Source: Proteobacteria bacterium ST_bin11
GTDB taxonomy: Bacteria; Pseudomonadota; Gammaproteobacteria; Methylococcales; Methylomonadaceae
Direction of reading: 5' to 3'
Assembly (NCBI GenBank): GCA_002083615.1
Contig: MSXO01000041.1
Location: forward strand, 1-25,068
Length of the DNA stretch: 25,068 bases
Position 1 is the stretch's first letter. Each line of letters opens with the position of its first letter. The translations under genes were made by a program, and so were the position numbers. Below are positions 17,116 through 24,978 of this stretch, piece after piece. The notes below the pieces were generated by a model that was not told the DNA's origin, made no database searches, and saw only the letters and a list, made by a program, of their open reading frames with translations.

Positions 17116-17152
17116 TCTATGACATAGATTTTTTCAATCTAAAAAATAGATT
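17116..17152. promoter_or_regulatory. Operator-like array upstream of the PhoX gene
   Basis: Three hexamers, TAGATT (17125), AATCTA (17136) and TAGATT (17147), alternate in orientation at exactly 11-bp steps. A 13-bp palindrome TCTATGACATAGA (17116-17128) overlaps the first. The array ends about 55 bp before the start codon, where a regulator would act. The regulator is unknown, and it does not match a Pho box. Confidence 0.5.
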
Positions 17153-17206
17153 TTTGCGATGTATTAGAAAAACAACTAACTGTCTTAGCTTAAGGAATAA
17201 AAATTC

Positions 17207-18646
17207 ATGAAAGTTTTTAAATTGACTCTGATCGCAGCCGCTGTAGTGTCTGTTGTGTCGCCTTTGACCGCTCAAGCGGCTGATACCCTGTTTGACAATT
17301 TCACGCCGCTGACAAGCTCGGCTGGTCCAATCCCTGTCGGTAGTGCCGGCGAAGCGACGCCAATTACTTTGTCCAGCCCAAACTTTACTCAAGTTTCCAT
17401 CGCAGATCGCACCAATCATTTGGCGCAAGGCCAAGGTGACAGCGGTGCCTGGGATATGATCACAGCAAACGAAACTGGCCCAGACGCTGGACGTTATTTG
17501 TTCATGCCTTACGAAACCAGTACCGGTGGCGTACAACGTATCGATTTGCGTGACCCAAACTACAATACTCGCACCACCACCATCGTGGCACCGGGAACTC
17601 AAGGCTTCGTAGCTGGTGATGCCTCGCGCTGGACACCTTGGGGTACTTATTTAACGGCTGAAGAATCTTGGAGTGATCCAGCTCAAGCCACGTCACCTTA
17701 TGGTCGTTTGTTTGAAGTGACCAACCCTACCACTGCGGGCCTAAACGGCGGTAACTTCGTCCAACGCAAGATCGGTCCTGCTGATATTCGCGTTTCTCAT
17801 GAAGGTCTGGCGTTTGACGCAGCAAACAATTTTTATTTCATCGACGAACGTAACGATAGCCATATCTTCAAATTTACGTCTGCTAATCCCAATGCCATGA
17901 ATGGTCAAGACTTCTTCGGTGCAGGTTTGACTTCCGTATTGCGCGTCGGCAACGGTACTGTTGAAGAAGCCGAAGGCGCTTACACCTGGGTCGATTTGAC
18001 CGACTTGGCCGGTAACGCTTTGGCGGGCACTGTGGTCAAAACTGATCCAAACGGCATGACTGTGTTGGATGGTCGTGCCACACCAAATGTCTCTGCGTTC
18101 TTAGGTACCAACTTTGACCGTCCAGAAGATTTGGAAATTCACACATTGGATAACGGCGATCAATTGATCTACGTGGCTACAACCACCAACAACAAAGTAT
18201 TCACACTGAATTTAGCCACCAACAACATTAAGCTGTTCGCTAGCCAAGCCACTATAGATTTGGCAACCGGCAATGCTGTAGGTAGTGGTTTCAGAAGCCC
18301 AGATAATCTGGCTATCGACTCAGAAAACAATATGTACATCATTGAAGACCGCGACGGCGGTGTCGATAACGACATCTGGTTTGCAAAAGACTTGAACAAA
18401 GACGGCGATTTGCTGGATGCAGGCGAAGGGCTAGCGCGTTGGGCGTCTAACGGTACCCAAGGCTCCGAGTTTACCGGTTTGTACTTCGATAAGTTCAACC
18501 CCAACGTTGCCTATGTCAACATTCAACACCCAACTAGCGGCAACGATCGCACCATGCAGATCAATGCTGTGCCAGTCCCAGGCGCGGTTTGGTTGTTCGG
18601 TTCAGCGTTGTTAGGTTTCTTGGGTATTTCACGTCGCAAAGCCTAA
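17207..18646 (+). CDS. PhoX/DUF839 family protein with VPLPA-CTERM-like anchor
   Basis: Exported protein of 479 residues. The signal peptide is 1-24 (cleavage after TAQA). Then comes a PhoX-type (DUF839) beta-propeller-like region with the family signatures GTYLTAEESW, VSHEGLAFD, FIDERND and RPEDLEIH. PhoX enzymes are calcium/iron-dependent alkaline phosphatases, but the DUF839 family is wider and the catalytic set cannot be confirmed by eye, so phosphatase activity is a suggestion. The C-terminus is a VPVPGAVWL motif, a hydrophobic helix and a basic RRKA tail. This is a VPLPA/PEP-CTERM-type sorting signal, implying an exosortase elsewhere in the genome. AAGGA lies 10 bp before the ATG and a strong terminator follows. 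Its codon choice looks more biased than that of its neighbours, suggesting high expression. Confidence 0.85.
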   Translation: MKVFKLTLIAAAVVSVVSPLTAQAADTLFDNFTPLTSSAGPIPVGSAGEATPITLSSPNFTQVSIADRTNHLAQGQGDSGAWDMITANETGPDAGRYLFMPYETSTGGVQRIDLRDPNYNTRTTTIVAPGTQGFVAGDASRWTPWGTYLTAEESWSDPAQATSPYGRLFEVTNPTTAGLNGGNFVQRKIGPADIRVSHEGLAFDAANNFYFIDERNDSHIFKFTSANPNAMNGQDFFGAGLTSVLRVGNGTVEEAEGAYTWVDLTDLAGNALAGTVVKTDPNGMTVLDGRATPNVSAFLGTNFDRPEDLEIHTLDNGDQLIYVATTTNNKVFTLNLATNNIKLFASQATIDLATGNAVGSGFRSPDNLAIDSENNMYIIEDRDGGVDNDIWFAKDLNKDGDLLDAGEGLARWASNGTQGSEFTGLYFDKFNPNVAYVNIQHPTSGNDRTMQINAVPVPGAVWLFGSALLGFLGISRRKA

Positions 18647-18686
18647 TAGGTGACGAGTCATCCGCAGGGACGCGGATTCTTTTAAG

Positions 18687-18723
18687 AGCGGCGGCAGTGA
18701 AAATTGTCGCCGCTTTTTCTTTT
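18687..18723 (+). terminator. Rho-independent terminator of the PhoX gene
   Basis: AGCGGCGGCA (18687-18696) pairs with TGTCGCCGCT (18705-18714) through an 8-nt loop with one G-U pair, followed by a T-rich tract (TTTTCTTTT). It lies 40 bp after the stop codon. Confidence 0.88.
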
Positions 18724-18920
18724 AGTGTCTCTGACGGTGTAATCCGATGAAGGCTAAGGAAAACGGCTGGCCATGTGCAAAGCCGCTATCAATGGGTATC
18801 ATCGCTAAAATATCCGGCAAATCGAAATAGCGCGCTGATGCGAGGTCAGTGAAATTAGCCTTAGCGTATTAACCTAATCTCGCCGGCAAGTGACTTAAGA
18901 ACAACTCGTTTCTGTCGTCA

Positions 18921-18926
18921 TATAAT
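18921..18926 (+). promoter_or_regulatory. Possible -10 box for eutBC
   Basis: A perfect TATAAT sits 57 bp before the eutB start in a gap that follows a strong terminator, so a promoter is needed here. No good -35 box is seen 17 bp upstream, so an activator may be needed. No cobalamin riboswitch is recognisable in 18724-18982. Confidence 0.35.
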
Positions 18927-18982
18927 AGTCACAAACATGTCGTATTCTCGGGTTATATCCCCTTAAATAGCCAGTCTGACAA

Positions 18983-20365
18983 ATGAATTACTCCGCAACC
19001 GTGCAAGGCAAAGGTTTTAATTTTGGGGATTTACGTACCTTGCTGGCTAAGGCTTCGCCGCATCGGTCTGCCGATCAGTTGGCTGGATTGGCGGCGGGTT
19101 CCGAAGTCGAGCGCGCGGTCGCTCAGCAAGTGTTAGCCGATGTACCCTTGCGGCAGTTTCTCCAAGAGCCTTTGCTAGCGCCGGAGAAGGATGAAGTTTC
19201 ACGCTTGATTTTCGAGCGGCACGATGCCGAGGCGTTTTCGCCGATTGCAAACCTCAGCGTGGGCGAATTGCGCAATTGGTTGTTAAGCGAAACTAGCGAT
19301 TTGGCAGCGATTTCGACGGGGCTAATGCCGGAAATGGTGGCTGCGGTTAGCAAAATCATGCGCAACCAGGATTTGATCGCCGTCGCGCGCCGCTGCCGGG
19401 TCGTGACTGCGTTTCGCAATACCATCGGGTTACCGGGTCGATTGTCGACTCGATTGCAGCCCAACCATCCGACCGATGATCCACGCGGCATCGCCGCCAG
19501 CATTTTGGATGGTCTGTTATACGGCAGTGGCGACGCAGTGATCGGTATCAATCCGGCCACCGACAATTTGGACAATGTGTTTACCCTCCTAAGCCTGCTT
19601 GACGAGATCATCGTCCAGCACCAAATTCCTACCCAATCCTGCGTGTTGGCTCATGTGACTACCAGTATGGAATTGATGCGGCGCGGTGCGCCGGTGGATT
19701 TACTGTTTCAATCCATCGCCGGTACCGAAGCCGCCAATCGCAGCTTTGGTATCGATCTGGGGATGCTTCGCGAAGCCAAGCTGATGGCCGAAAGTTTGGC
19801 GCGCGGCAGTATTGGCAAACAGCTGATGTATTTCGAAACCGGACAGGGCAGCGCCCTGTCGGCAAATGCGCATCACGGCATTGATGCGCAAACCTGCGAG
19901 GCGCGGGCGTATTCGGTGGCTAGGGAGTTTAATCCGCTGCTGGTTAACACCGTGGTCGGCTTCATCGGGCCGGAATATTTATATGACGGTAAGCAGATTA
20001 TTCGTGCCGGTCTCGAAGATCATTTCTGTGGCAAACTGCTGGGTGTGCCGATGGGCTGCGATGTTTGTTATACCAATCATGCCGAGGCAGATCAGAACGA
20101 TATGGATACGCTGCTGACGCTCTTGGGCGTGGCTGGTTGCAACTTCATCATGGGCATTCCTGGCGCCGACGATGTGATGTTGGCGTATCAAAGCACTTCA
20201 TTTCACGATGCGCTTTATCTGCGACAGGTGCTGGGTTTACGACCTGCACCGGAGTTCGAGGCTTGGCTGGAGCGGATGGGTATTTTCGATGGCCAAAATC
20301 GCTTGGCGCATGCGCGCGAGGCCACGCCGCTACTGCGTCATTTTCATGGTTTGCCGAGGGCTTAG
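18983..20365 (+). CDS. eutB: Ethanolamine ammonia-lyase large subunit
   Basis: Catalytic subunit of adenosylcobalamin-dependent ethanolamine ammonia-lyase (ethanolamine to acetaldehyde + NH3), 460 residues, the usual length. Residues matching the known active site are present: R157 in STRLQPNHPTD, E285 in MYFETGQGS and D360 in GCDVCYTNH. These are within two or three positions of the E. coli numbers 160, 287 and 362. It begins at an ATG without a strong Shine-Dalgarno and sits three bases upstream of eutC, with which it forms the enzyme complex. No eutA reactivase, ethanolamine permease, aldehyde dehydrogenase or microcompartment shell gene lies in the window, so the pathway must be completed elsewhere or serve mainly as an ammonia source. 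Confidence 0.97.
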   Translation: MNYSATVQGKGFNFGDLRTLLAKASPHRSADQLAGLAAGSEVERAVAQQVLADVPLRQFLQEPLLAPEKDEVSRLIFERHDAEAFSPIANLSVGELRNWLLSETSDLAAISTGLMPEMVAAVSKIMRNQDLIAVARRCRVVTAFRNTIGLPGRLSTRLQPNHPTDDPRGIAASILDGLLYGSGDAVIGINPATDNLDNVFTLLSLLDEIIVQHQIPTQSCVLAHVTTSMELMRRGAPVDLLFQSIAGTEAANRSFGIDLGMLREAKLMAESLARGSIGKQLMYFETGQGSALSANAHHGIDAQTCEARAYSVAREFNPLLVNTVVGFIGPEYLYDGKQIIRAGLEDHFCGKLLGVPMGCDVCYTNHAEADQNDMDTLLTLLGVAGCNFIMGIPGADDVMLAYQSTSFHDALYLRQVLGLRPAPEFEAWLERMGIFDGQNRLAHAREATPLLRHFHGLPRA

Positions 20366-20367
20366 CG

Positions 20368-21150
20368 ATGAGCGATCCGTGGTTTAGATTACGTCAATTT
20401 ACCCCAGCCCGAATTGCTCAAGGCAGTGCGGGATGCAGTCAAACGACTGCTACGTTATTGGATTTTCAACTCGCGCACGCCAGTGCTAGGGATGCCGTTC
20501 ACCAGACGTGGGCTTCGGCAGACTTTGCCAGTGGCGTGGAAAAATTGGGTTTAGAGCCACTGATGTTGGCGACGCGGGTTATCGACCGCCAGCAATATTT
20601 GCAGCGACCCGATCTGGGTCGTTGTCTTGCCGAAGCGTGCCGGCCAGTGCTTGAAGCGCGGGCAGGCCTGAGCAACGACGTGGCTTTGATCGTCAGCAAT
20701 GGTTTATCCTCTAAGGCCTTGGACAATCATGGTTTAGCGTTGTTGGAAGCGATGGTCGCTGCTTTCGCCCTGACGCGGTTGCGATTCGGACCGGTTTGTC
20801 TGGTGCCGAATGGCAGAGTGGCTTTGGCGGATGAAATCGGCGCATTGTTAAACGCGCGCTTGACAATAATCATCGTTGGGGAGCGGCCGGGACTGAGCGC
20901 AGCCGATAGCTTGGGCGCCTATTTGACCTACTCGCCGAAAATCGGCAATACCGATGCCGAACGCAATTGCATTTCAAATATTCGCCCGCCCGACGGCTTA
21001 GATTATCTGGCCGCCGCAGCCAAATTAGCCTATTTGGCTGAGCAAGCTATAGTGCGGGGTTTTTCCGGTGTTATGCTGAAGGATGATATGCCGGAATTGA
21101 AACTCGCCGGCAATAGCGAGCTGATTTACGCTACAAACAGTCTCTCTTGA
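20368..21150 (+). CDS. eutC: Ethanolamine ammonia-lyase small subunit
   Basis: Small subunit of ethanolamine ammonia-lyase, 260 residues; it shares the cobalamin site with EutB. Family signatures visible are LVPNGRVALADEIG, IIVGERPGLSAADSLGAYLTYSP and RNCISNIRPPDGLDY. The ATG at 20368 is preceded by GAGGG and starts three bases after the eutB stop. A longer frame open from 20065 only overlaps eutB and is not the start. The N-terminus (MSDPWFRLRQFTPARIAQGS) matches the family's beginning. A short hairpin follows the stop codon by 14 bp. Confidence 0.95.
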   Translation: MSDPWFRLRQFTPARIAQGSAGCSQTTATLLDFQLAHASARDAVHQTWASADFASGVEKLGLEPLMLATRVIDRQQYLQRPDLGRCLAEACRPVLEARAGLSNDVALIVSNGLSSKALDNHGLALLEAMVAAFALTRLRFGPVCLVPNGRVALADEIGALLNARLTIIIVGERPGLSAADSLGAYLTYSPKIGNTDAERNCISNIRPPDGLDYLAAAAKLAYLAEQAIVRGFSGVMLKDDMPELKLAGNSELIYATNSLS

Positions 21151-21163
21151 CCAGTCCGGGGTG

Positions 21164-21190
21164 ACAAGCCCAGTTGCTTGTAGTTTTGTT
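21164..21190 (+). terminator. Probable terminator after eutBC
   Basis: ACAAGC (21164-21169) and GCTTGT (21176-21181) form a six-pair stem with a six-base loop, followed by AGTTTTGTT. The stem is short and AT-containing, so its strength is moderate. It lies 14 bp past the eutC stop. Confidence 0.5.
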
Positions 21191-21386
21191 AAGACCACAA
21201 TTTCAGAAGCCGACGTTTGTAGCGAGAGTGGGCTTTTGCAAATACCCGATTAAGGCGGTCTTTCAATATGGAAGGGGTGCAGAATCTATTTTGCTCGCAA
21301 CGATTGCAATTTTGATCGACTAATCGCCTAATGCTCTCTTGCAAACACCACGCTTGTTCCACTAGTTTTTTTGCTGCTGTTTTCAC
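21189..21386 (-). CDS. Small cysteine-cluster hypothetical protein
   Basis: Unrecognised 65-residue frame, convergent with eutC. It is basic and helical-looking, with C14 and a tight cluster C27-x2-C30-x5-C36 that could bind a metal. The start is a GTG at 21386 with AGAAG about 12 bp upstream. The frame stays open and protein-like for a few codons upstream (encoding TEEDD) without another start before a stop, so the gene could be 5'-truncated. The regular codon pattern favours a real or recently real gene over a chance frame. Not linked to any known family from sequence alone. Confidence 0.4.
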   Translation of the reverse strand: MKTAAKKLVEQAWCLQESIRRLVDQNCNRCEQNRFCTPSILKDRLNRVFAKAHSRYKRRLLKLWS

Positions 21387-21390
21387 GTCA

Positions 21391-21842
21391 TCTTCTTCTG
21401 TTGGTCAGGAACTTGGTAGGTCTGCGATAAAGGATGATAAAAAATTCGTTTGAGTAGGGAGCACTGCAAACGCTGACGGTTTGGAGAGGCAACGCCTTAA
21501 AGCTGCGCTGGGTGGCTGATTGTCTTAAATGACGCATGTCCCAGCAGTCATAAGATATAGCCCGCCCGTAAAATGGCTCCGTAGAAAGAATAGCAGAACC
21601 TGCGATCTTGGGCGGACTTGTTGCCAAACCTTTGCGCCGATAGGGCAGACTTTGTTTAGAAAGGTCTTTGCCACGGGGCGAGAATCAACCAGAAATAACT
21701 TCGTCATCACCTCGTAATAATCTACATAAATAATGCAGGCTTTTGGTTTTAGCACATAGCGAAAAACCTTAAGACAACGTTAGTCGCCGCTGACGATATT
21801 TGAGTTTGTTTTATGTTTGGCCAATTTAGTCGTAAAGTTATT
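21391..21842. other. Intergenic stretch without a supported gene
   Basis: About 450 bp with short overlapping frames on both strands. None has a ribosome-binding site or recognisable domain, and their compositions look random. It may be decayed sequence. No hairpin or repeat stood out. Confidence 0.4.
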
Positions 21843-22100
21843 ATGAATAGAATATTGCAGCCTATTGAGATAAAAGCCGAATGGAATAGCGATAAAGCCG
21901 CCTGGATAGCCACCAGCAGTTTATTCGAGAAACTTGAAATCGAGGCGGCCACGATTGACGAATTGATTGGCTGCGTAAGAGTGCGGATTTTGGAGAGTAT
22001 TGGCATAGATTCTATTAATAGGGCTGGCCAAGCCAAGCAAACCTTTATTCTTACCAAGAGCTGGCCGGTCAGCAGTCTTATTTCGATTCGCGAAAGCTAA
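21843..22100 (+). CDS. DUF1902/HicB-like small protein
   Basis: Small protein of 85 residues from the ATG at 21843. The pattern AEWNSDKAAWIATSSLFEKLEIEAATIDELI matches the DUF1902 fold, a relative of the HicB antitoxin domain, where D-x-x-x-x-x-W-x-A is typical. A HicA toxin would be expected beside a HicB antitoxin, but none is visible, so this may be an orphan. An in-frame ATG at 21813 would add 10 residues; the later one is preferred because TAAAG precedes it and DUF1902 proteins begin close to the first strand. Exact role unknown. Confidence 0.6.
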   Translation: MNRILQPIEIKAEWNSDKAAWIATSSLFEKLEIEAATIDELIGCVRVRILESIGIDSINRAGQAKQTFILTKSWPVSSLISIRES

Positions 22101-22151
22101 ATATTCGGCAAAACTAAGGCAAATCAGCAGTTCGGGAATGGTAGATTTACC

Positions 22152-22994
22152 TTGGAACTCTCGCTGTTAACGCTTAATCTGCACACCTATCAACAGCACC
22201 CCCGATATTGCTGTTTCGACACCATGCATCAGCATGAGCGAGAAGTGCATATCATCGCGGAAGCAATAGCCAATCTAGGAATTGATATTCTTTGTTTTCA
22301 AGAAGTCGGCGAATATTTGCAAGATCCCATTACCTACCCCTACGGCGAATCGCCTTCTAATATGGCTTTCCGCGTTTGTCAAAAATTACGGCGTTGGGGA
22401 TATTGGTACCATATTCATCAAGACTGGAGCCATATCGGTTTTCATCGTTGGCGGGAGGGCACTGCTATCATGAGTCGTTATCCGATGCTGCATAACTATT
22501 CGGCGTACGTATCGGAAGACCAGCGGAAAGACAATTATATGTCCCGCAACGTCACTGTTTCTTGCATTGATGTGCCTTGGTTTGGGCTGTTACATATCGC
22601 AAATGCTCATTTGAGTTGGGCACATCATGGGTTTTTTCAGGAGTATGACCGCCTCAAACAACTTGTCGATTCACGTCGGCATTTTGGTGTCAGAGCGGAT
22701 TTACTGGTTGGTGACTTCAACGCACCCGCAGGCGGACATGCCTATCAGCATATCGTGGGTAATGCCGAATACGTCGATCAATTTTATGAATTGCACCCGT
22801 ATCAGTTTTTCCAGCCGAGCTATCACGGCCGGATAGATGGCTGGAAAAATACCTCGCCCAAACGCATCGACTATATCTTTAAAAGAAACGGCAATCCACT
22901 GCGAATCAAGTCTATGGATACTATTTTTAATGATCAGTTTTATCCTGTGGTTTCCGATCATTTCGGCTATTTTGCAAAATTTGATTTGTTTTGA
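22152..22994 (+). CDS. Endonuclease/exonuclease/phosphatase (EEP) family protein
   Basis: Metal-dependent phosphoesterase of 280 residues with the DNase I-like fold. Motifs in order are LTLNLH near the N-terminus, ILCFQEV (metal-binding Glu), LLVGDFNAP (catalytic Asp/Asn), RIDYIF and VVSDHFGY (catalytic His). No signal peptide or membrane segment is evident. The start is a TTG at 22152; it gives MELSLLTLNLH, the standard EEP beginning, and the frame has no ATG upstream before the stop of the DUF1902 gene. Ribosome-binding site is weak. Members act on nucleic acids, phospholipids or inositol phosphates, so the substrate cannot be assigned. Confidence 0.83.
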   Translation: MELSLLTLNLHTYQQHPRYCCFDTMHQHEREVHIIAEAIANLGIDILCFQEVGEYLQDPITYPYGESPSNMAFRVCQKLRRWGYWYHIHQDWSHIGFHRWREGTAIMSRYPMLHNYSAYVSEDQRKDNYMSRNVTVSCIDVPWFGLLHIANAHLSWAHHGFFQEYDRLKQLVDSRRHFGVRADLLVGDFNAPAGGHAYQHIVGNAEYVDQFYELHPYQFFQPSYHGRIDGWKNTSPKRIDYIFKRNGNPLRIKSMDTIFNDQFYPVVSDHFGYFAKFDLF

Positions 22995-23177
22995 GTGCTG
23001 GTTAGCATAAATGAATCAGAGAGCTGCTGACTGTGGTTTTATTTAATGAAGATGAAATATTGGCCATGTTAAATAATATCGTGCTGCCAATTTATTTTTA
23101 GGCTAAGTGTTTCTATTGAGACAATGTCTATTGATGTCGGCGCATGGGTTTTTTTGCATCGATATCGAATAAGTTAA

Positions 23178-23717
23178 ATGAAAATACAGCTTTTGGCTAT
23201 TTTAATTATTATGGTTTTTCCTGCCTGTGGGATTTTGTCGACAAAAGACTCAATGTGGCCAGATGACTTACCCAGATACGAGTATTTTTTGCAGGAGTAT
23301 CAGCGCGATTTGGTCAATACTAATACTCAAAATCTCGATCAGTATTTGACGTGGGTCACACGGTTCTATCATGGCTGGGAGCTTTATCCAAGTGGTTGGA
23401 ATAATATAAAGCACGATTTACTACTTAGAATTAAAGATCCACAATTAGCTAAAGATGTTAACGATAAAATGGATGATCTGGGATTATCCATTTCTCGAGA
23501 ATGGGCAAAAAATAACGACACTCGCGTTATAAATACCCGGCACGTATCAATCTGGGGAAATGCCTTGTTGAAGTCCTTACAGAAGGGTGAAACGTTGCAA
23601 ATCATTGAGCGCATTGCCAGTGATGTTCAAGACTTGATAGGCAAAAAAATTAGCGCCGACGTCATCACCGAAAATCGGTTTTACGTAGAGGAAGACATTT
23701 TTAAAGACGTGAATTGA
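23178..23717 (+). CDS. Putative lipoprotein of unknown function
   Basis: Protein of 179 residues that I do not recognise. It begins with a short basic-hydrophobic signal MKIQLLAILIIMVFPAC, with Cys17 after F-P-A. This is close to but not a textbook lipobox, so the protein is probably a lipoprotein of the inner or outer membrane. The rest is mostly helical and charged, without known motifs; aromatic residues are frequent (YEYFLQEYQRDL, WVTRFYHGWELYP). The base composition is more AT-rich than its neighbours. It stands alone between the EEP gene and a non-coding gap, so context gives no clue to role. Confidence 0.65.
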   Translation: MKIQLLAILIIMVFPACGILSTKDSMWPDDLPRYEYFLQEYQRDLVNTNTQNLDQYLTWVTRFYHGWELYPSGWNNIKHDLLLRIKDPQLAKDVNDKMDDLGLSISREWAKNNDTRVINTRHVSIWGNALLKSLQKGETLQIIERIASDVQDLIGKKISADVITENRFYVEEDIFKDVN

Positions 23718-24009
23718 TAGCTTGTGTGAGCAGCAATCTGCCTTGATATTTGGAGTAGAAGGTAATTCCATCTCCCAAGATATGCCTCATCCGTCATGTG
23801 AAATGCAGCCGGTGTTGCAGGCAAGCAAGCTTCGATAGCAAATTCGTTAAAGCCGCCGTTTGTTGAATTTAACGTTGGTATGCGAGATTTTGTGAATCCG
23901 GTTTCTAGATAGGCGGCATAAGGTGCTAATCTATAGGCGGTTCTCTTAAGTTAGCTTTAAGACATGCACAATAAAGTGGAATCGCCTTCAACTATTCGAC
24001 CTGGCCGTA
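23718..24009. other. Intergenic stretch, nothing recognised
   Basis: About 290 bp with no convincing frame, hairpin-plus-T-run or clear promoter. No repeat shared with the rest of the window was noticed. Confidence 0.4.
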
Positions 24010-24258
24010 ATGGACACTACACCCGCAAACTCAGATCAGCAATTCAAATCATCTAAGCACAATAAGCGGCTTTACGTCGCGACAGATGGATCGTTAAAGT
24101 CTTGCATGACGGGTCCCTGGTTAGAGTTGCCCATCGACTTTAAAGAATGGCCGCAGTCGGACACCAGCAACGTCGTCTTGTTTGCCAGCAGAGCAGCAAA
24201 ATATCCAACCCCTGTGTCTAGCAACGACACCCAACAAGAGCAGGGCGGATCCCGCTAA
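24010..24258 (+). CDS. Small hypothetical protein
   Basis: Frame of 82 residues from an ATG without a clear ribosome-binding site. The middle (LYVATDGSLKSCMTGPWLELP) reads like protein, while both ends are polar and low in complexity (SDQQFKSSKHNK and SNDTQQEQGGSR). The 3' end overlaps the convergent HAD-type phosphatase gene by a few bases, which is common for real convergent pairs. I recognise no family. It may equally be a chance frame. Confidence 0.35.
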   Translation: MDTTPANSDQQFKSSKHNKRLYVATDGSLKSCMTGPWLELPIDFKEWPQSDTSNVVLFASRAAKYPTPVSSNDTQQEQGGSR

Positions 24259-24698
24259 TTATCCGCAAAAACATAGTGCTCCAGGCGTTTTAAAACACGT
24301 TCAAATTCATTATCCCCGGCGTAAGGTGGGTCAAAATTCGCTATGCTCACCCACTGCGTCTTTTGCTCCTTGTGAACGAACGGTTCAAAATCGTCCACTA
24401 ACACGATTTCGGAAACCGAGGCGTTTGGAATAAACCGCAGGTCTTTAATGACTCCCTGCCATTCAACATATTCGATGTCTGCAAACCATGCCGGCGCGAA
24501 ACCGTCTGCAACAAGTAATTTTGCGATTGGTCTAAACGTGGGCTCCTGGACCGCAGTGAAAATCACTATCCGTGGAAATAAAGCCTCACACAGCGTTAGG
24601 AAGTGTCTCAGTCCAGGTCGGGGAATTTGACTATGGGCAGTCGAGATCAGGGTGCCTTCCAAGTCTAGCGCTAGTGTCATCGGTTTCTTGATCCGCAC
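24255..24698 (-). CDS. HAD-superfamily NIF/FCP-like phosphatase
   Basis: Protein of 147 residues with a compact HAD fold and NIF/FCP-type layout. Motif I is D12-L-E14-G-T-L, with Glu replacing the second Asp of the usual DxD. Motif II is IFTAV, and the acidic motif IV is LVDDFE. The start is a GTG at 24698, clearly supported by AAGGAG seven bases upstream; the ATG at 24680 is in the same frame but lacks such a site. Likely a cytosolic phosphomonoesterase; the substrate is unknown. It is divergent from the lysine-rich small protein gene. Confidence 0.78.
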   Translation of the reverse strand: MRIKKPMTLALDLEGTLISTAHSQIPRPGLRHFLTLCEALFPRIVIFTAVQEPTFRPIAKLLVADGFAPAWFADIEYVEWQGVIKDLRFIPNASVSEIVLVDDFEPFVHKEQKTQWVSIANFDPPYAGDNEFERVLKRLEHYVFADN

Positions 24699-24826
24699 GG
24701 ACGAACTCCTTATTTCTTAAAAGGCGTAAACGTCCATTTTAATGGCCTAAGCGGTCCAGCGCACCGACTTCGACACAGAAAATCGCTAGGCTCGGTCCGT
24801 AACATCCATCACTCGGAGAAATTGCT

Positions 24827-24955
24827 ATGAGTAAGGCCCCAAAAAGTAATAAAGAGGATAAAAAGAAACCAGCCCACACGCAGAAAGAAAAGAAGGCTAT
24901 TAAGAAATCTAAGCAAGATTCAAGTAACAGCGGCGGCTTGCTAACGGGTAAGTAG
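24827..24955 (+). CDS. Small lysine-rich basic protein
   Basis: A 42-residue frame (MSKAPKSNKEDKKK... ending GGLLTGK). GGAG lies about 9 bases before the ATG. Thirteen of 42 residues are Lys, and the A-H-T-x-K-E-K-K-A-x-K-K core resembles small lysine/alanine-rich proteins found across Proteobacteria. It probably binds nucleic acid or another polyanion, though that rests only on charge. The C-terminus (SNSGGLLTGK) is unlike the basic part. Confidence 0.6.
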   Translation: MSKAPKSNKEDKKKPAHTQKEKKAIKKSKQDSSNSGGLLTGK

Positions 24956-24978
24956 CCAATTAGCTGGCGCATGGGGTG

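Noticed and set aside
17079..17200. CTGTC-containing stretches as Pho boxes for the PhoX gene
   Set aside because: The heptamers are not repeated at 11-bp spacing, so the Pho-box pattern is absent.
18724..18982. Cobalamin riboswitch before eutB
   Set aside because: No B12-box-like sequence or fitting conserved stems seen; only a TATAAT was found.
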